From the NCBI RefSeq assembly GCF_907165195.1, contig NZ_OU015584.1, forward strand, positions 3,544,978-3,608,977: DNA of 64,000 bases, read 5' to 3'. Under the pieces are notes generated by a model. That model had not been told where the DNA came from and ran no database searches. It saw only the letters and a program-made list of their open reading frames with translations. The first letter of the stretch is position 1; each line of letters begins with the position of its first letter. The translations under genes and the position numbers were made by a program. The DNA comes from Parvicella tangerina (GTDB taxonomy: Bacteria; Bacteroidota; Bacteroidia; Flavobacteriales_D; Parvicellaceae). This document shows, in pieces, positions 35,271 to 42,130 of this stretch.

Positions 35271-36468
35271 AATTGCCATCATAGGAGGAGGAGCTGGAGG
35301 ATTTTTCACAGCTATTAATACAGCTGAAAAGCATTCAGATTACGACATTACGATCTTCGAAAAGGGAAAAAATGTTCTAGGCAAAGTAAAAGTAAGTGGA
35401 GGTGGAAGGTGTAATGTTACTCACGCTTGCTTCGAACCTAAAGAGCTGGTAAAATTCTATCCCCGAGGAACCAAAGAGCTACTAGGACCGTTTCACTCGT
35501 TCATGACAGGCGATACCATGGAATGGTTTGAAAAACGAGGAGTTGCACTGAAGATCGAAGAAGACAACCGAGTCTTTCCCGTTTCTGATGACTCACAAAG
35601 TATTATTGATTGCCTCCAAGAGGAAATTAGAAGATTGGGAATCAAGGTGAAGACACAAAGCACTGTTACTGATATCACTCCACTTGAAAAAGGATGGTCA
35701 ATATCAGTAAATGGCACTGAAGAAAAGTTTGATAAAGTAGTTATTGCGACAGGGGGAAATAGTCAGTCGGTATGGAGTGAGTTAGAGAAATTGGGCTACA
35801 AAATTATTGAACCCATACCTTCTTTATTCACTTTCAACACCAAAGACACACGATTTAGAAACTTGAGTGGATTAGTCGTTAAAGATGCTTCTGTTAAGAT
35901 CTCGGGAACAAAGTTTTTAGAGCAAGGGCCCGTTTTAATTACACACTGGGGATTGAGTGGTCCGGGTATACTTAAACTTTCCTCTGTTGGCGCTAGACAT
36001 TTACATGAAAAGAATTACCAATTCCAAATTCAGGTAGACTGGGCATTTTCTTTCGACAAAGAAACAGTAGAGGGCACTTTTAAATCTCAAAGAAGTTCTA
36101 ATCCCAAAAAGACCATTCACAATTCCCCGCTCTTCGACATCCCAAAACGATTCTGGCATTCGCTACTTCAGTTCTGCCAGATCTCAGATCAAAAAATATG
36201 GGCGGAACTAGGTAAGAAAGAGAAAAACAAGCTAACTGAAGCCATCAAAAATTCGACAATTAGCATCCACGGAAAGAGCACGAATAAAGAAGAATTTGTG
36301 ACATGTGGTGGTGTTGATCTTAAACAAATCAACTTCACTAAATTTGAAAGTAAGCTTCATCCAAACTTATTCTTTGTAGGTGAAGTATTGGACATCGATG
36401 CGTTAACGGGTGGATTTAATTTTCAGGCGGCCTGGACAGGTGGATGGGTGGTCGCTCAAAATATCTAG
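35254..36468 (+). CDS. BaiN/HI0933-family flavoprotein (FAD-dependent oxidoreductase)
   Basis: A protein of about 404 residues with an N-terminal FAD-binding Rossmann motif (KIAIIGGGAGGFFTAI), the family motif KVSGGGRCNVTHA, a second FAD contact (VVIATGG), and the C-terminal FFVGEVLDIDALTGGFNFQAAWTGG signature of the HI0933/BaiN group. Substrates of most members are unknown. The start is uncertain: in-frame TTG codons lie at 35254, 35260 and 35263 and no ATG precedes the Rossmann motif, so initiation from TTG within the upstream gene's end is likely. Confidence 0.87.
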   Translation: MKLLTKIAIIGGGAGGFFTAINTAEKHSDYDITIFEKGKNVLGKVKVSGGGRCNVTHACFEPKELVKFYPRGTKELLGPFHSFMTGDTMEWFEKRGVALKIEEDNRVFPVSDDSQSIIDCLQEEIRRLGIKVKTQSTVTDITPLEKGWSISVNGTEEKFDKVVIATGGNSQSVWSELEKLGYKIIEPIPSLFTFNTKDTRFRNLSGLVVKDASVKISGTKFLEQGPVLITHWGLSGPGILKLSSVGARHLHEKNYQFQIQVDWAFSFDKETVEGTFKSQRSSNPKKTIHNSPLFDIPKRFWHSLLQFCQISDQKIWAELGKKEKNKLTEAIKNSTISIHGKSTNKEEFVTCGGVDLKQINFTKFESKLHPNLFFVGEVLDIDALTGGFNFQAAWTGGWVVAQNI

Positions 36469-36492
36469 CACAAGATTTGTGGATATCAAGGC

Positions 36493-37101
36493 ATGAGCGT
36501 ACCTTTATCTTTAATGAGAACACTTCTTTTAGCTTTAATACTCCTGGCTTCTGTTGTTTCAACTGCTCAAGTTGAGGTTGATTTGGACACTTGTAAAACC
36601 TATAAGTCAATTGAAGAAGCAATGAAACATCCAGAGGACGTTTTCATTCTCGATCTTAGTAAACATAAACTTAAGGTTGTTCCGGAGGTTATTTCAAAAA
36701 TGACTAACCTGAGGGTTTTAGACCTTTCTAAAAACAAACTTTCTCAGTTGCCCTCATCTCTAAACAGCCTGACTCAATTGGAGGAGATTAACCTGAATCG
36801 CAATTACTTTAAAACATTCCCAGTTGTTTTAGTTGAACTAACTCATCTAAAAAAAATCGTTATCAGTCAAAACGATGTATACGGAATTCCTTACGACATC
36901 AAAAACTTACAGCAACTTGAAGTTCTGGATATGTGGAGTACAAACCTATATGAAATTCCAGACAGCATGTCTGAACTTAAAAACCTCAAGGTATTCGACC
37001 TTCGAGTAATTCAATTCAGTGATGAAGAAAAAGAGAGGATCTCAAAGTTGTTGCCCAACACAAAAATCCACTTTTCCAATAGTTGTAATTGCAGTAATTA
37101 A
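36493..37101 (+). CDS. Secreted leucine-rich repeat protein
   Basis: A 202-residue protein with a signal peptide (cleavage after about residue 25, VVSTAQ; the ATG at 36514 is an alternative start). It has about five leucine-rich repeats at 23-residue spacing (LRVLDLSKNKLSQLPSSLNS, LEEINLNRNYFKTFPVVLVE, LEVLDMWSTNLYEIPDSMSE). It ends with a Cys-containing tail (SCNCSN). Such short exported LRR proteins probably mediate protein-protein contacts. 24 nt after the flavoprotein gene; likely the end of the cluster begun at 30527. Confidence 0.85.
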   Translation: MSVPLSLMRTLLLALILLASVVSTAQVEVDLDTCKTYKSIEEAMKHPEDVFILDLSKHKLKVVPEVISKMTNLRVLDLSKNKLSQLPSSLNSLTQLEEINLNRNYFKTFPVVLVELTHLKKIVISQNDVYGIPYDIKNLQQLEVLDMWSTNLYEIPDSMSELKNLKVFDLRVIQFSDEEKERISKLLPNTKIHFSNSCNCSN

Positions 37102-37207
37102 TAAATCTTCCTTCCAAAACTTTGCCCGCTGAAATTCTGATCATTGCTTTTGATTACAAGATTCGGCAAAACTTGTTATATGCCATGCATAATTCATTGC
37201 CGCTCTT

Positions 37208-37215
37208 TATCTTTG
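37208..37215 (+). promoter_or_regulatory. -7 box of the YceI-like lipoprotein gene
   Basis: TATCTTTG, an exact TAnnTTTG match, ends 18 nt before the ATG at 37234. It supports that start over an in-frame upstream start at 37144. Confidence 0.55.
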
Positions 37216-37233
37216 TTGAAAATTAAAGACACC

Positions 37234-37926
37234 ATGAAAAAAATCACTTATATCCTACCATTGTTTGTTGCTGCGCTATTGATTAGCTGCGGAGGTGAAG
37301 AAACTACGACAGAAGATACTTCTCCTGAAACTTCTCAAGAGAAGGAAGGAACAACTTCAGACGAAACCACTACAACTAACCTGTATAGTATTGACCCTTC
37401 TACCGCTGCTGTGAAGTGGACAGGTTTTAAGACACCAGAAAAAATTGGTGTAGATGGTGAGTTCAAAACATTCAGCTTATCGGGCTACAACAACAATGCT
37501 CCTTCAATTTGGGAATTAATGACAGGGACAGAAATTACGCTAGATATCAGCTCAACTAAAACGGGTGATGAAGCAAGAGACGGAAAAATCATCAACTCTT
37601 TCTTTGGATCGATGACCAATACAGAACAAATTGTTGCTTCAATCACTACAATGGAGGCCAATGCTGACGACCAATCTAAGGGTATTGCTCAAGTAGAAAT
37701 AAGCATGAATGATGTTACCTTTACGCAGGGAATGTCTTGGACCTATAGAGAAGACTTGGGCATGTTCATTCTTAGTGGAGTAGTCAATGTATCAGATTGG
37801 AATGCCATCACCGCTTTGGATAAGTTGACTGAAGTTTGTTTTGAAAAACATCAAGGAAAAACATGGCCTGATGTAGAGGTGCGAGCAAATGTTAAGGTAA
37901 CAGTAGCTCCTGCCGAAGGTGTTTAG
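37234..37926 (+). CDS. YceI-like domain lipoprotein
   Basis: A 230-residue lipoprotein: signal peptide MKKITYILPLFVAALLISC with lipidated Cys19, then an acidic Thr/Glu linker (about 22-50). A YceI-type beta-barrel domain follows (YSIDPSTAAVKWTGFKTPEK, VDGEFKTF, DGKIINSFFG). YceI domains bind lipid- or isoprenoid-like ligands in the periplasm; the ligand here is unknown. A tiny membrane-protein gene starts 3 nt after its stop. Confidence 0.83.
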   Translation: MKKITYILPLFVAALLISCGGEETTTEDTSPETSQEKEGTTSDETTTTNLYSIDPSTAAVKWTGFKTPEKIGVDGEFKTFSLSGYNNNAPSIWELMTGTEITLDISSTKTGDEARDGKIINSFFGSMTNTEQIVASITTMEANADDQSKGIAQVEISMNDVTFTQGMSWTYREDLGMFILSGVVNVSDWNAITALDKLTEVCFEKHQGKTWPDVEVRANVKVTVAPAEGV

Positions 37927-37929
37927 TCC

Positions 37930-38091
37930 ATGAAAAATCGTTTTCTACTTAACTTTCTCCTGATCTTTTTTGGGTTACTTCTGTTATGGAGTATCTATCG
38001 AATTGTGATTTGGATGATGTACTTCGCTGCGATTGCTTTAATTGGGGCACTGATTATTACGGTTGTAACCACCAGAAAATCAAGATATTAA
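37930..38091 (+). CDS. Small membrane protein (53 residues)
   Basis: ATG at 37930 opens a 53-residue protein made almost entirely of hydrophobic residues, with a probable hairpin of two membrane helices (FLLNFLLIFFGLLLLWSIY and MYFAAIALIGALIITVV) ending in a basic tail (TTRKSRY). It lies 3 nt after the lipoprotein stop. That tight spacing and the clean topology argue that it is real. Confidence 0.55.
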   Translation: MKNRFLLNFLLIFFGLLLLWSIYRIVIWMMYFAAIALIGALIITVVTTRKSRY

Positions 38092-38106
38092 TGTTTTTGT
38101 AATTTT

Positions 38107-38123
38107 TTGGCACGCCATTTGTT
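38107..38123 (+). promoter_or_regulatory. Candidate sigma-54 (RpoN) promoter
   Basis: TTGGCACGCCATTTGTT matches the -24/-12 pattern TGGCACG-N4-TTGCW, with the invariant GG at 38109-38110 and the conserved 10-nt gap; the only deviation is GT for GC at -12. Transcription would start about 12 nt on, leaving a short leader before the ATG at 38154. No TAnnTTTG box was found for this gene. Confidence 0.5.
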
Positions 38124-38153
38124 TTGTACTCATCAAACAAAAACAAAATTAAA

Positions 38154-38306
38154 ATGGAAGCTTTAGAATTACAATATAACTCACTTAAGGACTTAGCTAA
38201 AAGTTTAATGCAGAAAGGGAATCTTGCAGAGTACTTCAGAATTATCTCAAGAGCTAATCAGTTGCAGTTAAGAATTCTTGAGCATGGTTTACGAACCAAC
38301 AAATAA
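38154..38306 (+). CDS. Small helical protein of unknown function (50 residues)
   Basis: MEALELQYNSLKDLAKSLMQ opens a 50-residue, charged, fully helical protein without signal peptide. ATG at 38154 is preferred to an in-frame codon at 38124, which would lie inside the putative promoter. The gene has its own terminator, so it forms a monocistronic unit with a dedicated, possibly sigma-54-dependent, promoter. No family recognised; a small regulatory or protein-binding peptide is a guess. Confidence 0.6.
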   Translation: MEALELQYNSLKDLAKSLMQKGNLAEYFRIISRANQLQLRILEHGLRTNK

Positions 38307-38351
38307 AAAGAACATTCATCTTTCATAGTTAGTAGGTTAAATAAAGGTTAC

Positions 38352-38391
38352 AAAGCGGTCATGGATCAGATTCATGGCCGTTTTGTTTTTT
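38352..38391 (+). terminator. Intrinsic terminator of the 50-residue protein gene
   Basis: AAGCGGTCATG (38353-38363) pairs with CATGGCCGTTTT (38373-38384), allowing one G-U wobble, and is followed by a T-rich tract to 38391. Confidence 0.8.
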
Positions 38392-38409
38392 AGTGGTTTA
38401 AGATCTTTT

Positions 38410-38417
38410 TACCTTTG
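38410..38417 (+). promoter_or_regulatory. -7 box of the GyrI-like lipoprotein gene
   Basis: TACCTTTG matches TAnnTTTG and ends 18 nt before the ATG at 38436. Confidence 0.5.
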
Positions 38418-38435
38418 AAACAAACTTCTAACAAC

Positions 38436-39065
38436 ATGAAAAAAACAATCTATTCCTTGCTTGCATGCTCACTTCTTTTGTCAAGCTGCGTTGAGACAGA
38501 AACAGCAGAAACTAGTCAGGAAAGCTCGTCAGTGCAATCTACCACAGCTGCAAACGACCCAAGTTCAACCGAACAAAACGAATCTCCTCTTCCTGATGGT
38601 TGGGAAAAAACCACCAATGAAACCATTACTTATCTAGCTATAAAAGACACGGTAGTTGGTGCTGACTGGTCTAACTTTAGTAATGACTTGGGTGAGAACT
38701 ATGGGAAAATCGTCACTTATATGACCGAAAACAATATTGAACAAGGAGGTATGCCACTTACACAATGGCTAACTTTTGAAGAATCTGGCAACTCTATTTA
38801 TACGGCTGGGATTCCCGTAGCACCTGACACCAAACCAGGGCCTGCAATGGAAATCGTGACAATACCAGCTGGAAACGCTTTTAAGTACATTCATAAAGGG
38901 GCTTATGACGCCACAGAAGCTGCTCATGAGTCAATCAATAAATATATGTATAGCACTGGAAATACGCCAATAGGTGCACCCTGGGAAATCTACGTTACTG
39001 ATCCAGGTATGGAGCCAGATACCAGTAAATGGGTAACTGAAATCTGGTATCCAATTGGAGAATAA
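38436..39065 (+). CDS. Lipoprotein with GyrI-like (effector-binding) domain
   Basis: A 209-residue lipoprotein: MKKTIYSLLACSLLLSSC leads to the lipidated Cys, followed by a Ser/Thr-rich linker to about residue 60. The remaining domain fits the GyrI-like/AraC-effector fold: VTIPAGNAFKYIHKGAYDAT (the conserved PAG and H-G-Y elements) and the terminal WVTEIWYPI strand. A periplasmic lipid-anchored version would be a small-molecule sensor or carrier rather than a gyrase inhibitor. The ATG at 38436 follows the promoter; an earlier in-frame codon at 38415 overlaps it. A terminator follows. Confidence 0.78.
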   Translation: MKKTIYSLLACSLLLSSCVETETAETSQESSSVQSTTAANDPSSTEQNESPLPDGWEKTTNETITYLAIKDTVVGADWSNFSNDLGENYGKIVTYMTENNIEQGGMPLTQWLTFEESGNSIYTAGIPVAPDTKPGPAMEIVTIPAGNAFKYIHKGAYDATEAAHESINKYMYSTGNTPIGAPWEIYVTDPGMEPDTSKWVTEIWYPIGE

Positions 39066-39088
39066 TTCATACTGATTATAATCATTCT

Positions 39089-39120
39089 AAAAAGACCGGC
39101 CAATCGGTCTTTTTTCTTTT
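39089..39120 (+). terminator. Intrinsic terminator
   Basis: AAAAAGACCG (39089-39098) pairs with CGGTCTTTTT (39105-39114) around a 6-nt loop and runs into a T-rich tract. Confidence 0.88.
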
Positions 39121-39149
39121 TAATTCTGTCGTCAGTATTTCTCATTCAT

Positions 39150-39157
39150 TAACTTTG
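39150..39157 (+). promoter_or_regulatory. -7 box of the LysE-family gene
   Basis: TAACTTTG matches TAnnTTTG and ends 20 nt before the GTG start at 39178. Confidence 0.5.
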
Positions 39158-39177
39158 TAGCAAAGCACACCGAGTCT

Positions 39178-39855
39178 GTGGGGACCTTGTTATTAAACGG
39201 CATATTATCTGGAGTTATACTGAGTTTTCTTATTGGTCCAGTCTTTTTTGTCCTTCTTGAAGCAAGCATCAAAAAAGGTCCAATCAATGCGATATTTATC
39301 GATATTGGTGTTCTCATAAGTGATATTCTTTACCTTCTTCTAGCCTACTTTTTTGCGCAAGAAGTGCTTGAAAAATTGCATGATAACGAGTATGTCAAAT
39401 ACATTGCTGGTGCCATATTCATCGGAATGGGTGTTGTGGCAATTCTGAAACGTGACAAACCACAGAAGAAAAAAGAAATTAACGTAGATGAAGTTCTTGA
39501 TGAAGTAGACGGAGTAAAAGACGGTGTAGCTAATCTACCAAAGAAGTTCAACGGAAAAATTGCCATCGGTTTGATCCTTAAGGGAATCGGACTTAACGCC
39601 ATTAATCCTGGTGTTCTTTTATACTGGATTGCAGCTTGTACAGCGGCTACAGAACAACTTCAAATTACTGAGGGACAGATGTTCTACTATTTTACCACTA
39701 CGCTCTCTACTATGTTTGGAATGGATATGCTTAAAATTTATTTTGCTGGTAAATTGAAGAGCAAGCTTAATGAAAAAACGATTAGCTACATTTCCCTTGT
39801 GATTGGTGGCATTTTTATCTTTTTTGGAATTCTTTTCTTCTTCAGAGATATCTGA
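39178..39855 (+). CDS. LysE/RhtB-family transporter
   Basis: A 225-residue inner-membrane exporter with about six hydrophobic segments. It opens with the family pattern NGILSGVILSFLIGPVFFVLLEASIKKG and carries INPGVLLYWIAA in the second half. A charged cytoplasmic loop (about 95-120) separates the halves. Members export amino acids or related compounds. The start is GTG at 39178, since no ATG precedes the first membrane segment. Its stop overlaps the start of the FAD oxidoreductase (TGATG). Confidence 0.85.
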   Translation: MGTLLLNGILSGVILSFLIGPVFFVLLEASIKKGPINAIFIDIGVLISDILYLLLAYFFAQEVLEKLHDNEYVKYIAGAIFIGMGVVAILKRDKPQKKKEINVDEVLDEVDGVKDGVANLPKKFNGKIAIGLILKGIGLNAINPGVLLYWIAACTAATEQLQITEGQMFYYFTTTLSTMFGMDMLKIYFAGKLKSKLNEKTISYISLVIGGIFIFFGILFFFRDI

Positions 39856-40946
39856 TGTCTGAAACACCAAAATACTTAGTGGTTGGTCAGGGACTTGCTG
39901 GATCAGTACTTCTCTATCAGTTAGAGAAGAACGATATCAGCTTCGATGTGGTTGACGAAAACCACAAAAAAAGTGGCTCGATGGCTGCGGGAGGCATTAT
40001 GCATCCCATGTCATTTAGAAGATTAAAATTGGCCTGGCGATCATTAGAGTTGATCAATGAAGCAATTCCCTTCTACGAAAAAGTTTCAACATCTTTGGCA
40101 ACCCCAGTTTTTAAAACCTCTACTTTTTATCGTCCGTTTATCTCAATTGAAGAACAAAATAACTGGATGGCTCGGATGAATGAATCTCCGTACGATGAGA
40201 TACTAGGAGTGTCCGATGAGAAAATTGCGGGGATAAGTTCTCCTTATGGTATGGGCATAATCAATTACAGTGGTCGATTAGAAGTTCAAGACTTCCTAAT
40301 TCAAACAAGAAAAAAATTCGAAAAGAACATCTCAAGTGAAAAGTTTGATTTCACTAAACTTAAAAAAAGTAACACCTCTTGGAACTATAATGGGGTTGAT
40401 TATGAGGGAGTAATTTTCTGTGAAGGATTTCAATTTATCTACAACCCTTATTTCAACTACCTCCCAGAAAACTTAACGAAAGGAGAAATCATTGAGATTA
40501 ACACTGAAGCTATCCAAGGAAAAACACTATCTCGCGGATGCTTTATTGTTCCCCAAAAAGGGGAAGACAACTATTTGGTAGGGAGTACCTATGCCTGGCA
40601 TACAGTCTCTACTGAACCTACGGAAAAAGCAAGGCAAGAGCTGAAAGAAAAAGTTGAGAAGGTAATTCAGGCTCCCTACACAGTTTATGATCAGGCAGCT
40701 GGTATTCGGCCTACCATATCAGATCGAAAGCCTTTAATCGGTGAACACCCAAAACACAAAGGGTTATACATGTTCAACGGCATGGGGAGCAAAACGGTTA
40801 TGATGGCGCCAAAACTTGCTGATCAGTTCATTAACTTTCTTAACAAGAAGGAAGATATTTTTTCAGAAGCAAATTTAGCTCGCTTTACGAAAAAACATTT
40901 TCATAAATTTGAGTCGTATGAAGCAGATCAAATGTCCGAAATGTAA
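39855..40946 (+). CDS. FAD-dependent oxidoreductase (DAO superfamily)
   Basis: A 363-residue flavoenzyme. It has the N-terminal Rossmann motif YLVVGQGLAGSVLLYQLEK, the FAD-contacting MAAGGIMHPMSFRR, and the C-terminal RPTISDRKPLIGEHPKHKG followed by GMGSKTVMMAPKLA, typical of D-amino-acid-oxidase-like proteins. The pairing with a LysE exporter by a 1-nt overlap suggests handling of an amine or amino acid, but the substrate is unknown. Confidence 0.82.
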   Translation: MSETPKYLVVGQGLAGSVLLYQLEKNDISFDVVDENHKKSGSMAAGGIMHPMSFRRLKLAWRSLELINEAIPFYEKVSTSLATPVFKTSTFYRPFISIEEQNNWMARMNESPYDEILGVSDEKIAGISSPYGMGIINYSGRLEVQDFLIQTRKKFEKNISSEKFDFTKLKKSNTSWNYNGVDYEGVIFCEGFQFIYNPYFNYLPENLTKGEIIEINTEAIQGKTLSRGCFIVPQKGEDNYLVGSTYAWHTVSTEPTEKARQELKEKVEKVIQAPYTVYDQAAGIRPTISDRKPLIGEHPKHKGLYMFNGMGSKTVMMAPKLADQFINFLNKKEDIFSEANLARFTKKHFHKFESYEADQMSEM

Positions 40947-41208
40947 GTTCTGGAATGAGAATGTTACCCGTTGTTCTCAATGCAATACCGCACTAGCAGC
41001 CGAAGAGCTCAACAGGGAATATCGAAAACAAATTGAGGCTGAGGATGCGGCTAAGGAAGACGGGAAGGCTTTTAAGTATTTCCAGTCCTTGAAGGTATCA
41101 AAGTATCTTTTCGTTCGAATAATCTATCAGGTGCTTTTTGGAATTTGGTCGGTGTACATGTTCTTTGTTGCTGTATTCACCTGGATCATTGCAACTACAG
41201 TTGGTTAA
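40918..41208 (+). CDS. Small zinc-ribbon membrane protein
   Basis: A 96-residue protein. Four Cys form a zinc ribbon at the N-terminus (MKQIKCPKCKFWNENVTRCSQCN), then a charged helix (about 30-60), then a C-terminal membrane segment (LLFGIWSVYMFFVAV-like, about 68-92). It overlaps the 3' end of the oxidoreductase by 29 nt and abuts the next gene. Function unknown. Confidence 0.7.
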   Translation: MKQIKCPKCKFWNENVTRCSQCNTALAAEELNREYRKQIEAEDAAKEDGKAFKYFQSLKVSKYLFVRIIYQVLFGIWSVYMFFVAVFTWIIATTVG

Positions 41209-41595
41209 ATGAAGAAATTCATCAACATACTATTTGTTTTCAGTTGGCTAATCTATTTGGTTTTATTCATCGCAAAAAAGCAAGAAATTTCACTTCCTTA
41301 TTTCATCAGCTGCTACGCAGCAGACCTATTAGCTATTCCTCTCGTACTAGGTCTTATATCTGTTATTTTGAAGAAGTATACGGCTAACCCCTATTTTGAA
41401 CTTTCTGCCATCAAAGTACTTTTTGCTTGCACATATTTTAGTCTATTATTCGAATGGATTCTACCTTCATACTCTAGCAATTACATTAGTGATCCAATTG
41501 ACGTATTGTGTTATTTTGTAGGGGGAGGATGCTATTATCACATTACTCGATTCATCAAAGAAAAATCTTTGCGCGATGCTACAACCTTACGATGA
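41209..41595 (+). CDS. Small polytopic membrane protein
   Basis: A 128-residue hydrophobic protein with about four membrane helices (INILFVFSWLIYLVLFIA, CYAADLLAIPLVLGLISVIL, VLFACTYFSLLFEWIL and DVLCYFVGGGCYYHIT) and a basic C-terminus. It starts directly after the preceding stop codon and overlaps tadA by 20 nt. No family recognised. Confidence 0.68.
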   Translation: MKKFINILFVFSWLIYLVLFIAKKQEISLPYFISCYAADLLAIPLVLGLISVILKKYTANPYFELSAIKVLFACTYFSLLFEWILPSYSSNYISDPIDVLCYFVGGGCYYHITRFIKEKSLRDATTLR

Positions 41596-42019
41596 TAATT
41601 ATTTCATGAAACAGGCCCTCCTGGAGGCTCAAAAAGCGTTTGAAAAAGACGAGGTTCCTGTTGGTGCTGTATTAGTATCAAAAAACAAAATCATTGCACG
41701 AACTCACAATCTTACCGAGCAGTTAACCGATTTCACTGCACATGCTGAAATGCAAGCTTTTACTGCTGGGTCGAGTTTTTTAGACAATAAATACCTCAAT
41801 GAGTGTACATTATATGTAACGCTTGAACCTTGCGTTATGTGCGCTGGTGCTGCTTTCTGGACTCGTCTTGGCAGGTTGGTTTACGGAGCCCGTGATGAGC
41901 GAAGAGGTTATGATCGAATTACTGAAAAGATCCTTCATCCAGTTACTCAAGTCAAGGGAAGTGTTATGGCAGACGAATGCGGATCAATTATGAAGCAGTA
42001 TTTTGCCCTGAAAAGATAA
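41576..42019 (+). CDS. tadA: tRNA-specific adenosine deaminase
   Basis: A 147-residue zinc deaminase converting wobble A34 of tRNA-Arg(ACG) to inosine. Zinc site: HAEMQA (about 61-66) and LEPCVMCAGA (about 84-93). The start LQPYDDNYFMKQALLEAQKA after the ATG at 41576 matches the usual N-terminus in this phylum. A catalytic Glu is present in the HAE motif. It overlaps the upstream membrane-protein gene, implying translational coupling or read-through. Confidence 0.93.
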   Translation: MLQPYDDNYFMKQALLEAQKAFEKDEVPVGAVLVSKNKIIARTHNLTEQLTDFTAHAEMQAFTAGSSFLDNKYLNECTLYVTLEPCVMCAGAAFWTRLGRLVYGARDERRGYDRITEKILHPVTQVKGSVMADECGSIMKQYFALKR

Positions 42020-42072
42020 TGCTTTCCAACAGGCAATTACTTAGCCAAACATAATTCTAATAGCAAGAGATT

Positions 42073-42107
42073 AAAAAAAAGGCCGAACCTATTTGCTCGA
42101 CCTTTTC
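42073..42107. terminator. Imperfect bidirectional terminator
   Basis: AAAAGGCCGA pairs with TCGACCTTTT with one internal mismatch, flanked by an A-run on the left and a T-rich tract on the right. It sits between the convergent tadA and the subtilase gene and could serve both. Confidence 0.5.
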
Positions 42108-42130
42108 TATTCAATCAACAATATTTATCC

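Noticed and set aside
37144-37233. Longer N-terminus for the YceI-like lipoprotein
   Set aside because: The extension overlaps the TATCTTTG promoter box and would bury the lipoprotein signal.
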